Origin: Streptomyces harbinensis | GTDB taxonomy: Bacteria > Actinomycetota > Actinomycetes > Streptomycetales > Streptomycetaceae | Length of the DNA: 64,000 nucleotides | Assembly: GCF_900116145.1 (NCBI RefSeq) | Contig: NZ_FPAB01000006.1 | Coordinates: 248,001 to 312,000 of the forward strand | Reading direction: 5' to 3' | Shown: piece by piece, positions 1 to 7,645 of the stretch | Numbering within the stretch: the stretch's first letter is position 1 | Layout of the letters: each line of letters starts with the position of its first letter | Program-made: the position numbers and the translations under genes | Notes under the pieces: generated by a model | Databases searched by the model: none | The model's input: only the letters and a program-made list of their open reading frames with translations | What the model was told of the DNA's origin: nothing

Positions 1-230
1 TGGAGGTGCTGCGCGCCACCTCCGGCGACACGCTGCGGCAGGCGCTGGCGGCGGCGCGGGCGGCGGAGGGGCCGGTGGCCGTGTACGTGGAGACCGATCC
101 GGAGCCGGCCGCCCCGGCCGCCCCGGCGTGGTGGGACGTGCCGGTGGCGCAGACGGCGACCCGCCCGGCGGCGGTGGCGGCGCGCGCCGGGTACGAGCGC
201 GAGGCGGCGGCCCGCCGCCGCTATCTGTGA
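1..230 (+). CDS. iolD: C-terminus of IolD, trihydroxycyclohexane-1,2-dione hydrolase (partial)
   Basis: Only the last 75 or so codons are in the window; the frame is open at base 1 and ends in TGA at 228-230. IolD is the ThDP-dependent enzyme that hydrolyses the cyclic dione in myo-inositol breakdown. The assignment rests on the segment PVAVYVETDP followed by WWDVPVAQ, which is how the C-terminal part of IolD reads, and on the next gene being mmsA, its usual neighbour in actinomycete inositol loci. The visible part is too short to exclude another ThDP enzyme, so the name is an inference from context. The 16-bp gap to mmsA carries the mmsA ribosome site and implies one operon. Confidence 0.72.
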   Translation, partial: EVLRATSGDTLRQALAAARAAEGPVAVYVETDPEPAAPAAPAWWDVPVAQTATRPAAVAARAGYEREAAARRRYL

Positions 231-246
231 GGAGACAAGGAGCCGC

Positions 247-1740
247 ATGAGGACCATCGGTCATTTCATCGACAACACGCCGGTGGCGCCCGCTTCCGGC
301 CGGTACGCGCCCGTTTTCGATCCGGCGACGGGGCAGCAGCCGGCCCGGGTCGGGCTGGCCTCGGCGGCCGAGGTGGACGCGGCGGTGGCGGCGGCGCGCG
401 CCGCGTACGCGTCCTGGCGCACGGTGCCGCTGGCGCGCCGTACCGCGCTGTTGTTCCGCTACCGGGAGGTGCTGGACGCGCGACGGGACGAGCTGGCGCG
501 GCTGATCACCGCCGAGCACGGCAAAGTGCACGCGGACGCGCTGGGCGAGGTGGCGCGCGGTCTGGAGATCGTGGAGCTGGCCTGCGGCATTCCGCAGCAT
601 CTGAAGGGGCAGCTGTCGACGCAGGTGTCCAGCGGGGTGGATGTGGCGTCGATCCGGCAGCCGCTGGGGGTGGTGGCGGGCATCACGCCGTTCAACTTCC
701 CGGCGATGGTGCCGCTGTGGATGTTCCCGCTGGCGCTGGCGTGCGGCAACACCTTCGTCCTGAAGCCGAGCGAGAAGGACCCGAGCGCGGCGCTGCGGCT
801 GGTGGAGCTGGCGGCCGAGGCGGGGTTCCCGGAGGGGGTGCTGAACGCGGTCAACGGGGACCGGGAGGCGGTGGAGCGGCTGCTGGCGCATCCGGAGGTG
901 GCGGCGGTGAGCTTCGTCGGCTCCACTCCGGTGGCGCGGGCGATCCAGCGCGGCGCGGTGGAGCACGGCAAGCGGGTGCAGGCGCTGGGCGGGGCGAAGA
1001 ACCACATGCTGGTGCTGCCGGACGCCGACCTGGACGTGGCGGCGGACAACGCGATCAACGCGGCGTACGGCAGCGCGGGCGAGCGCTGCATGGCGGTGTC
1101 GGTGGTGGTCGCGGTGGGCTCGATCGGGGACGCGCTGGTGGAGCGGATCGCCCGGCGGGCGGCGGCGCTGCGGATCGGTCCCGGCGAGGACCCGGCCTCC
1201 GAGATGGGTCCGCTGATCACGGCGGAGCACCGGGCCAAGGTCGCCTCGTATGTGACGGGCGCCCGGGAGCAGGGCGCGCGGGTGGTGGTGGACGGCACCG
1301 GGTACACGGTGCCCGGCCACGAGGAGGGCTTCTTCCTCGGGGTGTCGCTGCTGGACGGGGTGACACCGGAGATGGACGCGTACCGGGACGAGATCTTCGG
1401 TCCGGTGCTGTGCGTGGTGCGGGCCGGCTCGTACGAGGAGGGGCTGGCGCTGATCAATGCCTCGCCGTGGGGGAACGGCACGGCGGTGTTCACCCGGGAC
1501 GGCGGGGCGGCGCGGCGATTCCAGCTGGAGGTGGAGGCCGGGATGGTCGGGGTGAACGTGCCGATCCCGGTGCCGGTGGGTTACCACTCGTTCGGCGGCT
1601 GGAAGGACTCGCTCTTCGGGGACCAGCACATCTACGGCGAGGACGGGGTGCGGTTCTACACCCGGGGGAAGGTCATCACCTCGCGCTGGCCCGATCCGGC
1701 GGACGGCGGCATCAACCTGGGGTTCCCCAGCGGGCATTGA
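247..1740 (+). CDS. mmsA: CoA-acylating methylmalonate-semialdehyde dehydrogenase
   Basis: Oxidises methylmalonate semialdehyde or malonate semialdehyde to propionyl-CoA or acetyl-CoA with NAD and CoA; it serves the last step of inositol breakdown (as IolA) and valine catabolism. The 497 residues match the full family length. Visible motifs are ITPFNFPAMVPLWMFP near residue 144, the cofactor-site stretch VLKPSEKDPS, GGAKNHMLVLPDAD in the middle, and the catalytic cysteine in GERCMAVSV (Cys281). Near the C-terminus GVNVPIPVPVGYHSFGGWK is typical of the CoA-dependent subfamily. The ATG at 247 follows GGAGACAAGGAG. Its place just after the iolD tail favours the inositol role (iolA) over a purely valine role. 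Confidence 0.93.
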   Translation: MRTIGHFIDNTPVAPASGRYAPVFDPATGQQPARVGLASAAEVDAAVAAARAAYASWRTVPLARRTALLFRYREVLDARRDELARLITAEHGKVHADALGEVARGLEIVELACGIPQHLKGQLSTQVSSGVDVASIRQPLGVVAGITPFNFPAMVPLWMFPLALACGNTFVLKPSEKDPSAALRLVELAAEAGFPEGVLNAVNGDREAVERLLAHPEVAAVSFVGSTPVARAIQRGAVEHGKRVQALGGAKNHMLVLPDADLDVAADNAINAAYGSAGERCMAVSVVVAVGSIGDALVERIARRAAALRIGPGEDPASEMGPLITAEHRAKVASYVTGAREQGARVVVDGTGYTVPGHEEGFFLGVSLLDGVTPEMDAYRDEIFGPVLCVVRAGSYEEGLALINASPWGNGTAVFTRDGGAARRFQLEVEAGMVGVNVPIPVPVGYHSFGGWKDSLFGDQHIYGEDGVRFYTRGKVITSRWPDPADGGINLGFPSGH

Positions 1741-1919
1741 CGATCGTTCCAGCTCATGAGCGCATGAGCGCACTATCAGCGGTCCGCAACATCCGTAGCG
1801 GTTACGCGTCTTCGCCGTCACAGCCGGTCAACGGACGGCTGCGGTGCGCCGTCCCGCCGTGCGGGGCGGCGCAGGCTCGGTGCTGATCATCAGCCCCCGA
1901 GTGCGAAGAGGTGTGGAAG

Positions 1920-2108
1920 ATGGCCGACCGCGGACTGTGGTCCTACAAGGAGATCGCCGCGCACATCCGGGTGCAGCCGGACACGGTGCGCTCGTACCGC
2001 AAGCACGGCCTGCTGCCGCCCCCGGATGTGACCGAGGGCGGCAGGCCGTTCTGGTATCCGCACACCATCGAGCTGTGGGTGAGCCGGCGGCCCGGCAACC
2101 GCCGCTGA
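1920..2108 (+). CDS. small MerR/AlpA-like helix-turn-helix protein
   Basis: A 62-residue protein that is almost entirely one winged-helix DNA-binding unit: WSYKEIAAHIRVQPDTVRSYRKHGLLPPPD is a clear HTH, followed by a GGRPFWYPHTIELWV wing, as in BldC/AlpA-type single-domain regulators. A GTG at 1911 is in frame, but the AGAGGTG ribosome site at about 1906-1912 is better placed for the ATG at 1920. No effector domain is present. It lies directly upstream of the CsoR-like palindrome and copZ. It may be an autonomous regulator or an excisionase-like factor; its target cannot be read from the sequence. Confidence 0.72.
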   Translation: MADRGLWSYKEIAAHIRVQPDTVRSYRKHGLLPPPDVTEGGRPFWYPHTIELWVSRRPGNRR

Positions 2109-2122
2109 GCCGCCCGTCCCGC

Positions 2123-2160
2123 ATACCCCCTCCGGGTAGGTGTATACCCGGAGGGGGTAT
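2123..2160. promoter_or_regulatory. CsoR-type copper operator upstream of copZ
   Basis: A perfect 16-bp inverted repeat, ATACCCCCTCCGGGTA at 2123-2138 and its complement at 2145-2160, separated by 6 bp. Each arm carries the run of C or G flanked by TA that marks operators of copper-sensing CsoR repressors. The right arm continues GTATACCC-GGA-GGGGGTATAC, itself a near-complete CsoR box. It sits 60 bp before the copZ start, so copper-dependent derepression of copZ is the natural reading. No csoR gene lies in the window. Confidence 0.75.
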
Positions 2161-2219
2161 ACACTTTCCGCGAGGAACGGCGGCACGGAGCCGCCCCGGA
2201 GCGGAAACGAGGACGTCCC

Positions 2220-2438
2220 ATGAGCACCACGACCTACCGGGTCTCCGGCATGACCTGCGGCCACTGCGAGTCCTCGGTGCGCGAGGAGATCTCCGCACTG
2301 GAGGGCGTGAGCGAGGTGACCGCCAAGGCGAGCAGCGGCCTGGTCACGGTGGTCTCCCGGGCCCCGCTGGACGAGGCGGCGGTGCGGGCGGCGGTCGACG
2401 AGGCGGGTTACGAGCTGGTCGGCCGCGCGGAGAGCTGA
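2220..2438 (+). CDS. copZ: heavy-metal-associated (copper chaperone) protein
   Basis: A 72-residue single HMA domain. The metal site is GMTCGHC near residues 10-16, both cysteines present, in the expected ferredoxin-like fold: YRVSGMTCGHCESSVREE then EVTAKASSGLVTVVS and a final DEAGYELV. Such proteins carry Cu(I) to P-type exporters or to CsoR in the cytosol. ATG at 2220 follows GAAACGAGGACG. The CsoR-like palindrome upstream supports copper rather than mercury. No copA ATPase is adjacent; a hairpin follows at 2491-2533, so the gene is probably transcribed alone. Confidence 0.88.
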   Translation: MSTTTYRVSGMTCGHCESSVREEISALEGVSEVTAKASSGLVTVVSRAPLDEAAVRAAVDEAGYELVGRAES

Positions 2439-2490
2439 GCACGCTTCCCAGGGGGCGCCCGTACACCCGTACGCCCCCGGACATGGAAAT

Positions 2491-2533
2491 GCGCCCCGCA
2501 GCGGGTCCCCCCACAGGGCCCGAAGCGGGGCGC
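2491..2533 (+). terminator. hairpin after copZ
   Basis: GCGCCCCGC at 2491-2499 pairs perfectly with GCGGGGCGC at 2525-2533; the loop holds a further GGG/CCC pairing. No T-run follows, as is common in Streptomyces. Confidence 0.5.
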
Positions 2534-2651
2534 TTCCTGCCGTCCGTTCGAAGCGTCCCCCCACGGGACCCCGGCCGGACGACCGACAGCGTGAATCCAG
2601 CCGAATCCGCGCTGTCGTTGCCCGGTTAGACCCGCGGAACGGCAAAAGGTT

Positions 2652-2693
2652 GCACGCCCGGAGATGTGACCTGCGTCACATCTCCGGGCGTGC
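2652..2693 (-). terminator. intrinsic terminator of citrate synthase
   Basis: A perfect 19-bp stem (2652-2670 with 2675-2693) and a 4-nt loop lies 35 bp beyond the gltA stop on the minus strand. Read in the gltA direction it is followed by AACCTTTTGCC, a short U-run. The stem contains a separate palindrome that matches the CRP box (see 2665-2680). Confidence 0.8.
2665..2680. promoter_or_regulatory. CRP-like palindrome inside the gltA terminator
   Basis: TGTGACCTGCGTCACA fits the CRP half-site pair TGTGA-N6-TCACA exactly. It forms the top of the gltA terminator stem, 227 bp after the copZ stop. It may be bound by the Streptomyces Crp protein, or it may simply be part of the hairpin; the sequence does not decide. 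Confidence 0.4.
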
Positions 2694-2728
2694 GGTGTTC
2701 CGGCCCCCGAAGCAGTCGTCCCCGAGGG

Positions 2729-4033
2729 TTACCGCTGCTCGACCGGCACGTAGTCGCGCTCGACGACACCGGTGTAGATCTGCCGCGGACGGCCGATGCG
2801 GGACCCCGGCTCGGTGATCATCTCTTCCCACTGGGCGATCCAGCCGGGCAGCCGGCCGATGGCGAACAGCACGGTGAACATGCTGGTCGGGAAGCCCATC
2901 GCCCGGTAGATGAGACCGGTGTAGAAGTCCACGTTCGGGTAGAGGTTGCGCGAGACGAAGTAGTCGTCGCTCAGCGCGTGCTCCTCCAGGCGCAGGGCGA
3001 TGTCCAGCAGCTCGTCGGACTTGCCCAGCGCGGAGAGCACATCGTGCGCCGCCGACTTGATGATCTTGGCGCGCGGGTCGAAGCTCTTGTAGACGCGGTG
3101 TCCGAAGCCCATGAGGCGGACACCGTCCTCCTTGTTCTTCACCTTGCGGATGAAGGTGTCCACATCGCCGCCACTGGCCTGGATGGACTCCAGCATGTCC
3201 AGGACCGCGGCGTTCGCGCCACCGTGCAGCGGGCCCCACAGGGCGTTGATGCCGGCCGAGATCGAGGCGAACAGATTCGCCTGCGAGGAGCCGACCAGCC
3301 GCACGGTGGAGGTGGAACAGTTCTGCTCGTGGTCCGCGTGCAGGATCAGCAGCTTGTCGAGCGCGTTGGTGACCACCGGGTCCGGGACGTACTCCTCGGC
3401 GGGGACCGAGAAGGTCATCCGCAGGAAGTTCTCCACGTAGCCGAGGTCGTTGCGCGGGTAGACGACCGGCTGGCCCACGGACTTCTTGTAGGCGTACGCC
3501 GCGATCGTCGGCACCTTGGCCAGCAGCCGGATCGCCGAGATGTTGCGCTGCTGCGCGTCGAAGGGGTTGTGACTGTCCTGATAGAAGGTGGACAGCGCGC
3601 TGACCACGGAGGACAGCATCGCCATCGGGTGCGCGTCCCGGGGGAAGCCGTCGTAGAAGCGCTTGACGTCCTCGTGGAGGAGCGTGTGCGTGGTGATCTC
3701 GTTCCGGAACGAGGCCAGCTCGTCCACGGTGGGCAGCTCGCCCTTGCGCAGCAGGTAAGCCGTCTCCAGGAACGTGCCCCGCTCGGCGATCTGCTCGATC
3801 GGGTAGCCCCGGTACCGGAGAATGCCCTGCTCACCGTCGAGATAGGTGACCGCCGATTTATAGGCCGCGGTGTTGCCGTAGCCGGAGTCCAGGGTCACCA
3901 GACCGGTCTGAGCCCGGAGCTTGCTGACATCGAAGCCGGTGTCCCCGATGGTGCTGTTCACGATCGGGTAGCTGTAGGTGGCGCCGTCGTAGTTCAGTTC
4001 TACGGACTGCGCGCCGTCGCGGTGTTCGCTCAC
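2729..4033 (-). CDS. gltA: citrate synthase
   Basis: Condenses oxaloacetate and acetyl-CoA to citrate, first step of the TCA cycle, cytosolic. With the GTG at 4033 the protein has 434 residues and begins VSEHRDGAQSVELNYDG, the normal length of hexameric bacterial citrate synthases. The catalytic triad is visible: His in LHGGANAAVLDML (about residue 269), His in GFGHRVYK (about 309) and Asp in YPNVDFYTGL (about 369). TLDSGYGNTAAYKSAVTYLDG is a typical N-terminal block. The open frame extends to 4150, but that extension is not conserved; GTG at 4045, after AGAGGAC, is the other credible start. Transcribed alone, ending at the hairpin 2652-2693. Confidence 0.94.
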   Translation of the reverse strand: MSEHRDGAQSVELNYDGATYSYPIVNSTIGDTGFDVSKLRAQTGLVTLDSGYGNTAAYKSAVTYLDGEQGILRYRGYPIEQIAERGTFLETAYLLRKGELPTVDELASFRNEITTHTLLHEDVKRFYDGFPRDAHPMAMLSSVVSALSTFYQDSHNPFDAQQRNISAIRLLAKVPTIAAYAYKKSVGQPVVYPRNDLGYVENFLRMTFSVPAEEYVPDPVVTNALDKLLILHADHEQNCSTSTVRLVGSSQANLFASISAGINALWGPLHGGANAAVLDMLESIQASGGDVDTFIRKVKNKEDGVRLMGFGHRVYKSFDPRAKIIKSAAHDVLSALGKSDELLDIALRLEEHALSDDYFVSRNLYPNVDFYTGLIYRAMGFPTSMFTVLFAIGRLPGWIAQWEEMITEPGSRIGRPRQIYTGVVERDYVPVEQR

Positions 4034-4258
4034 GTCATCCCTCACCGACGTTGTCCTCTTCTTCGAGGTCCTTCGAGATTCCTTCGGGGTGCCCTGACTC
4101 CCTCCCAGTGTCCCCCATCCGGGCCCAATATGTGCACTCAGGGTCGGCAATCGGCCCAGTTTCTGGCACGCCGTGCCGCCGGAACCGGGATGATGCGGAC
4201 TATTCTGCCCCGAGCCCCGCGCCGGCGCCCGCCGACGCTCTCCGCCCGCGCCCCCGCG

Positions 4259-6469
4259 TCACCCCGCGAGCCGCATCGCGAGACCGGTGCACCGGCGCCC
4301 CGCCGAGACGCTCCGTACCGCCTGCTCCAGGGCGCGCCGCGAACCCACCAGCACCACCAGCCGCTTGGCGCGCGTCACCGCCGTGTACAGCAGATTGCGC
4401 TGGAGCATCATCCAGGCGCTGGTCGTCACCGGAACCACCACGCACGGATACTCGCTGCCCTGCGAACGGTGGATGGTCACCGCGTACGCGTGCGCCAGCT
4501 CGTCCAGCTCGCCGAACTCGTACCCCACCTCCTCGTCCTCGTCGGTGCGCACCACCAGCCGCTGCTCGTCCGGGTCGAGGGCGGTCACCACCCCGACCGT
4601 GCCGTTGAAGACGCCGTTGGCCCCCTTCTCGTAGTTGTTGCGGATCTGGGTGACCTTGTCGCCCACCCGGAAAACCCGCCCGCCGAACCTCTTCTCCGGC
4701 AGCCCCGGCCGGGCCGGGGTCACCGCCTGCTGGAGCAGCCCGTTCAGCACCCCGGCCCCGGCGGGACCGCGGTGCATCGGGGTGAGCACCTGCACGTCCC
4801 GGCGCGGATCGAGCCCGAACCTGGCCGGCACCCGGCGTGCCGCCACGTCCACCGCCAGCTTCCCGGCCTCCTCCGTGTCCTCCTCGGCGAACAGGAAGAA
4901 ATCGCCGAGCCCCCGCGTCACCGGCGGTTTTCCCGCGTTGATGCGGTGCGCGTTGGTCACCACCCCCGATTGCTGCGCCTGCCGGAAGATCCGGGTCAGC
5001 CGCACCGACGGCACCGGCGACCCGTCCGCCAGCAGATCCCGCAGCACCTCGCCCGCGCCCACCGACGGCAATTGGTCCACATCCCCCACCAGCAGCAGAT
5101 GCGCCCCCGGCGGCACCGCCTTCACCAGCTTGTTGGCCAGCAGCAGATCCAGCATCGACGCCTCGTCCACCACCACCAGATCCGCGTCCAGCGGCCGGTC
5201 GCGGTCGAACGCCGCGTCCCCGCCCGGCTTCAGCTCCAGCAGCCGGTGCACCGTGGACGCCTCCGCCCCCGTCAGCTCCGCCAGCCGCTTCGCCGCCCGC
5301 CCGGTCGGCGCCGCCAGCACCACCTTCGCCCGCCTGGCCCGGGCCAGCTCCACGATCGAGCGCACCGTGAACGACTTCCCGCACCCCGGGCCGCCGGTCA
5401 GCACCGCCACCTTCTCGGTCAGCGCCAGCCGCACCGCGCCCTCCTGCTCGGGCGCCAGCTCCGCCCCGGTCCGCCCGGCCAGCCAGCTCAGCGCCCGCCT
5501 CCAGTCCACCCCGGCGAACGCCGCGAGCCGGTCCTCCTCCGCCCGCAGCAGCCGCCGTACCTGGCCCGCCAGCGACAGCTCGGCCCGGTGGAACGGCGGC
5601 AGATACACCGCCGTCAGCGTGCCGGCCGGATCCTCCGGGTCGGGGACGCGTTCGCGCACCGCGCCCTCCGGGTCCTCCGCCAGCTCGGCCAGGGAGTGGA
5701 TGACCAGCCCGGTGTCCACCTGGAGCAGCTTCACCGCGTCCGCGATCAGCCGCTCCTCGGGCAGGAAGCAGTGCCCCTGGTCGCTCGCCTGGGACAGCGC
5801 GTAGCGCAGCCCGGCCTTCACCCGCTCCGGGCTGTCCTGCGGGATGCCGACCGCCCGCGCGATCCGGTCGGCGGTCAGGAAGCCGATGCCCCACACATCG
5901 GCGGCCAGCCGGTAGGGCTGGTTCTTCACCACCGAGATCGAGGCGTCCCCGTACTTCTTGTAGATCCGCACCGCGATCGAGGTGGACACCTCCACGCCCT
6001 GGAGGAAGACCATCACCTCCTTGATGGCCTTCTGCTCCACCCACGCCGCCGCGATCAGCTTGGTGCGCTTGGGCCCGAGGCCCGGCACCTCGATCAGCCG
6101 GCCCGGATCCGCCTCGATCACCTCCAGGGTCCGCACCCCGAAGTGCTCCACGATCCGCTCGGCCGTCCTCGGCCCGATGCCCTTGATCAGCCCCGAGCCC
6201 AGATAGCGCCGGATGCCCTGCACGGTGGCGGGCAGCACCGTCGTGTAGTTCTCCACGGTGAACTGCCGCCCGTAGCTGGGATGGGAGCCCCAGCGGCCCT
6301 CCATCCGCAGCGACTCCCCCACCTGGGCGCCGAGCAGCGCCCCGACCACGGTGAGCAGTTCGCCACCGCCGCGCCCGGTGTCGACCCGGGCGACGGTGTA
6401 CCCGTTCTCCTCATTGGCGTACGTGATGCGTTCGAGGACCCCCTCGACCACAACGCTGTGCGACGACAT
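4259..6469 (-). CDS. recD2: RecD2-like SF1B ATP-dependent DNA helicase
   Basis: A 736-residue 5'-3' DNA helicase of the RecD2 type (not part of RecBCD). From the ATG at 6469 (MSSHSVVVEGVLERITYANEENGYTV) there is an OB-like N-terminal domain, helix-hairpin-helix repeats (GLIKGIGPRTAERIVEHFG near residue 90), Walker A LTGGPGCGKSFTVR near 352, Walker B DLVVVDEASMLD near 434, and the C-terminal UvrD-like motif AYAVTIHRSQGSEYP near 666. An in-frame ATG at 6577 would add 36 low-complexity residues and is less likely. RecD2 proteins act in genome stability and mismatch or replication-fork processing. It stands alone between a terminator at 6523-6552 and gltA. Confidence 0.93.
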   Translation of the reverse strand: MSSHSVVVEGVLERITYANEENGYTVARVDTGRGGGELLTVVGALLGAQVGESLRMEGRWGSHPSYGRQFTVENYTTVLPATVQGIRRYLGSGLIKGIGPRTAERIVEHFGVRTLEVIEADPGRLIEVPGLGPKRTKLIAAAWVEQKAIKEVMVFLQGVEVSTSIAVRIYKKYGDASISVVKNQPYRLAADVWGIGFLTADRIARAVGIPQDSPERVKAGLRYALSQASDQGHCFLPEERLIADAVKLLQVDTGLVIHSLAELAEDPEGAVRERVPDPEDPAGTLTAVYLPPFHRAELSLAGQVRRLLRAEEDRLAAFAGVDWRRALSWLAGRTGAELAPEQEGAVRLALTEKVAVLTGGPGCGKSFTVRSIVELARARRAKVVLAAPTGRAAKRLAELTGAEASTVHRLLELKPGGDAAFDRDRPLDADLVVVDEASMLDLLLANKLVKAVPPGAHLLLVGDVDQLPSVGAGEVLRDLLADGSPVPSVRLTRIFRQAQQSGVVTNAHRINAGKPPVTRGLGDFFLFAEEDTEEAGKLAVDVAARRVPARFGLDPRRDVQVLTPMHRGPAGAGVLNGLLQQAVTPARPGLPEKRFGGRVFRVGDKVTQIRNNYEKGANGVFNGTVGVVTALDPDEQRLVVRTDEDEEVGYEFGELDELAHAYAVTIHRSQGSEYPCVVVPVTTSAWMMLQRNLLYTAVTRAKRLVVLVGSRRALEQAVRSVSAGRRCTGLAMRLAG

Positions 6470-6522
6470 GCACCGACGGTATCCGCCCCCACCGACAGCC
6501 CGGGCGGTCCCCGGAGAACTCC

Positions 6523-6552
6523 GAAGGGCCCGGCTCCCCCGCCGGGCCCTTC
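6523..6552 (-). terminator. terminator of the peptide/ATP-grasp/DUF1015/LLM unit
   Basis: A perfect 12-bp stem (GAAGGGCCCGGC at 6523-6534, complement at 6541-6552) with a 6-nt loop, downstream of the LLM gene and upstream of recD2. No T-run follows. It is the first clear stop for transcripts coming from the minus-strand genes at 10.1-6.6 kb. Confidence 0.7.
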
Positions 6553-6660
6553 GCTCCCCTCCTGCACCCCCGTGCATCCCCGACCCCTACGACACCGCCC
6601 GGGCCGGAACGGTTGCAGTGAATTTCCGGCGGGCTCTCCCGCGGGCTCTCCGGCGGGATC

Positions 6661-7602
6661 TCAGCACACCGCGCCCAGCGCCTCCAGCGCCGCCGGGGCA
6701 TCGGACCCGGCCGGGATCAGCACCACGCTCCCGGCGCCCGCCGCGTGCAGCGCGGCGATCCGCTCCCGGGCCGCGCCGGGGGTGCCGACGACGGCCAGCC
6801 GGTCCACCCAGGCGTCCGGCAGCGCCCGCGCGAACGCCTCGCGGTCCGCGCTGCGCGCCCGCAGCGCGGCGAACTCGGCGGCGAACGGCAGCGGCGCCAG
6901 ATGCGGCGCCCAGTCCGGCTCGCCGATCCAGGCCAGCGCAGGCCGCACCGCGTCCCGCGCCGCCCGGGGGTCCTCGTCCACAGCCGCCACGTTGTACGCC
7001 ACCACCCGGTGCCCGTCCGCCACCGCCGCCGCGCCGATGTGCCCGCGCGCCACCGCCAGATACTCCTCGGTCACCGGCTCGGCCAGGACGGTACCGTCCG
7101 CCTCCCGGCCCGACAGCGCCAGCGACTTGGGGCCGCGCACCCCGGCCAGCACCGGCGGCACCACCTCCACCGGCAGATCCAGCCGCACCGCCGACAGCCG
7201 CCCGTCGTCCACCGTCTCGCCCCGCAACAGCGCCCGTACGGTGCGCAGATGCTCCTCCAGCGCGCCCAGCGGGCTGGCCGGGTACGCCCCCACCTGCCGC
7301 ATCCAGCCCGGCATCCCGTGCCCGACGCCCAGCACCAGCCGCCCGGGGAAGAACTGCGCCAGCGCCGCCGTCTCCATCGCGGTGAGCGCCGGATTGCGCA
7401 GCACGGCGGGGACGATGCCGATGCCCACCCGGATCCGCTCCGTGGCCGCCAGCGCGACCCCGGCCTGGGAGAACCCGCCCCGGAAGAAGCAGTCCTCCAC
7501 CAGCCACACCTCGGCGAAGCCCAGTTCCTCCGCCCGCCGCACGTACGCCACGAAGTCCCCGGCCGCCAGATCACGCGGCGCCATCACACCGATATCCGTC
7601 AT
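6661..7602 (-). CDS. LLM-class flavin-dependent oxidoreductase
   Basis: A 313-residue luciferase-like TIM-barrel enzyme. The N-terminus MTDIGVMAPRDLAAGDFVAYVRRAEELGFAEVWLVED and the core RIRVGIGIVPAVLRNPALTAMETAALAQ then GRLVLGVGHG are family signatures; actinomycete members often use coenzyme F420 or FMN. The substrate is not predictable. It starts 43 bp after the DUF1015 gene, on the same strand and with no hairpin seen between them, and is followed by the strong hairpin at 6523-6552. That makes it the probable last gene of the peptide/ATP-grasp unit and a candidate redox tailoring enzyme, but it could also be an unrelated neighbour. Confidence 0.87.
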   Translation of the reverse strand: MTDIGVMAPRDLAAGDFVAYVRRAEELGFAEVWLVEDCFFRGGFSQAGVALAATERIRVGIGIVPAVLRNPALTAMETAALAQFFPGRLVLGVGHGMPGWMRQVGAYPASPLGALEEHLRTVRALLRGETVDDGRLSAVRLDLPVEVVPPVLAGVRGPKSLALSGREADGTVLAEPVTEEYLAVARGHIGAAAVADGHRVVAYNVAAVDEDPRAARDAVRPALAWIGEPDWAPHLAPLPFAAEFAALRARSADREAFARALPDAWVDRLAVVGTPGAARERIAALHAAGAGSVVLIPAGSDAPAALEALGAVC

Positions 7603-7645
7603 GCGGGGAGCCTAAATGCCGGCTCGGGTCCCGGCCACGGTGCGA

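Noticed and set aside
2666..7615. Plus-strand open frame of 1649 codons
   Set aside because: It is antisense to gltA, recD2 and the LLM gene, all with strong motifs; the product is a His/Arg/Gly-rich shadow typical of high-GC DNA.
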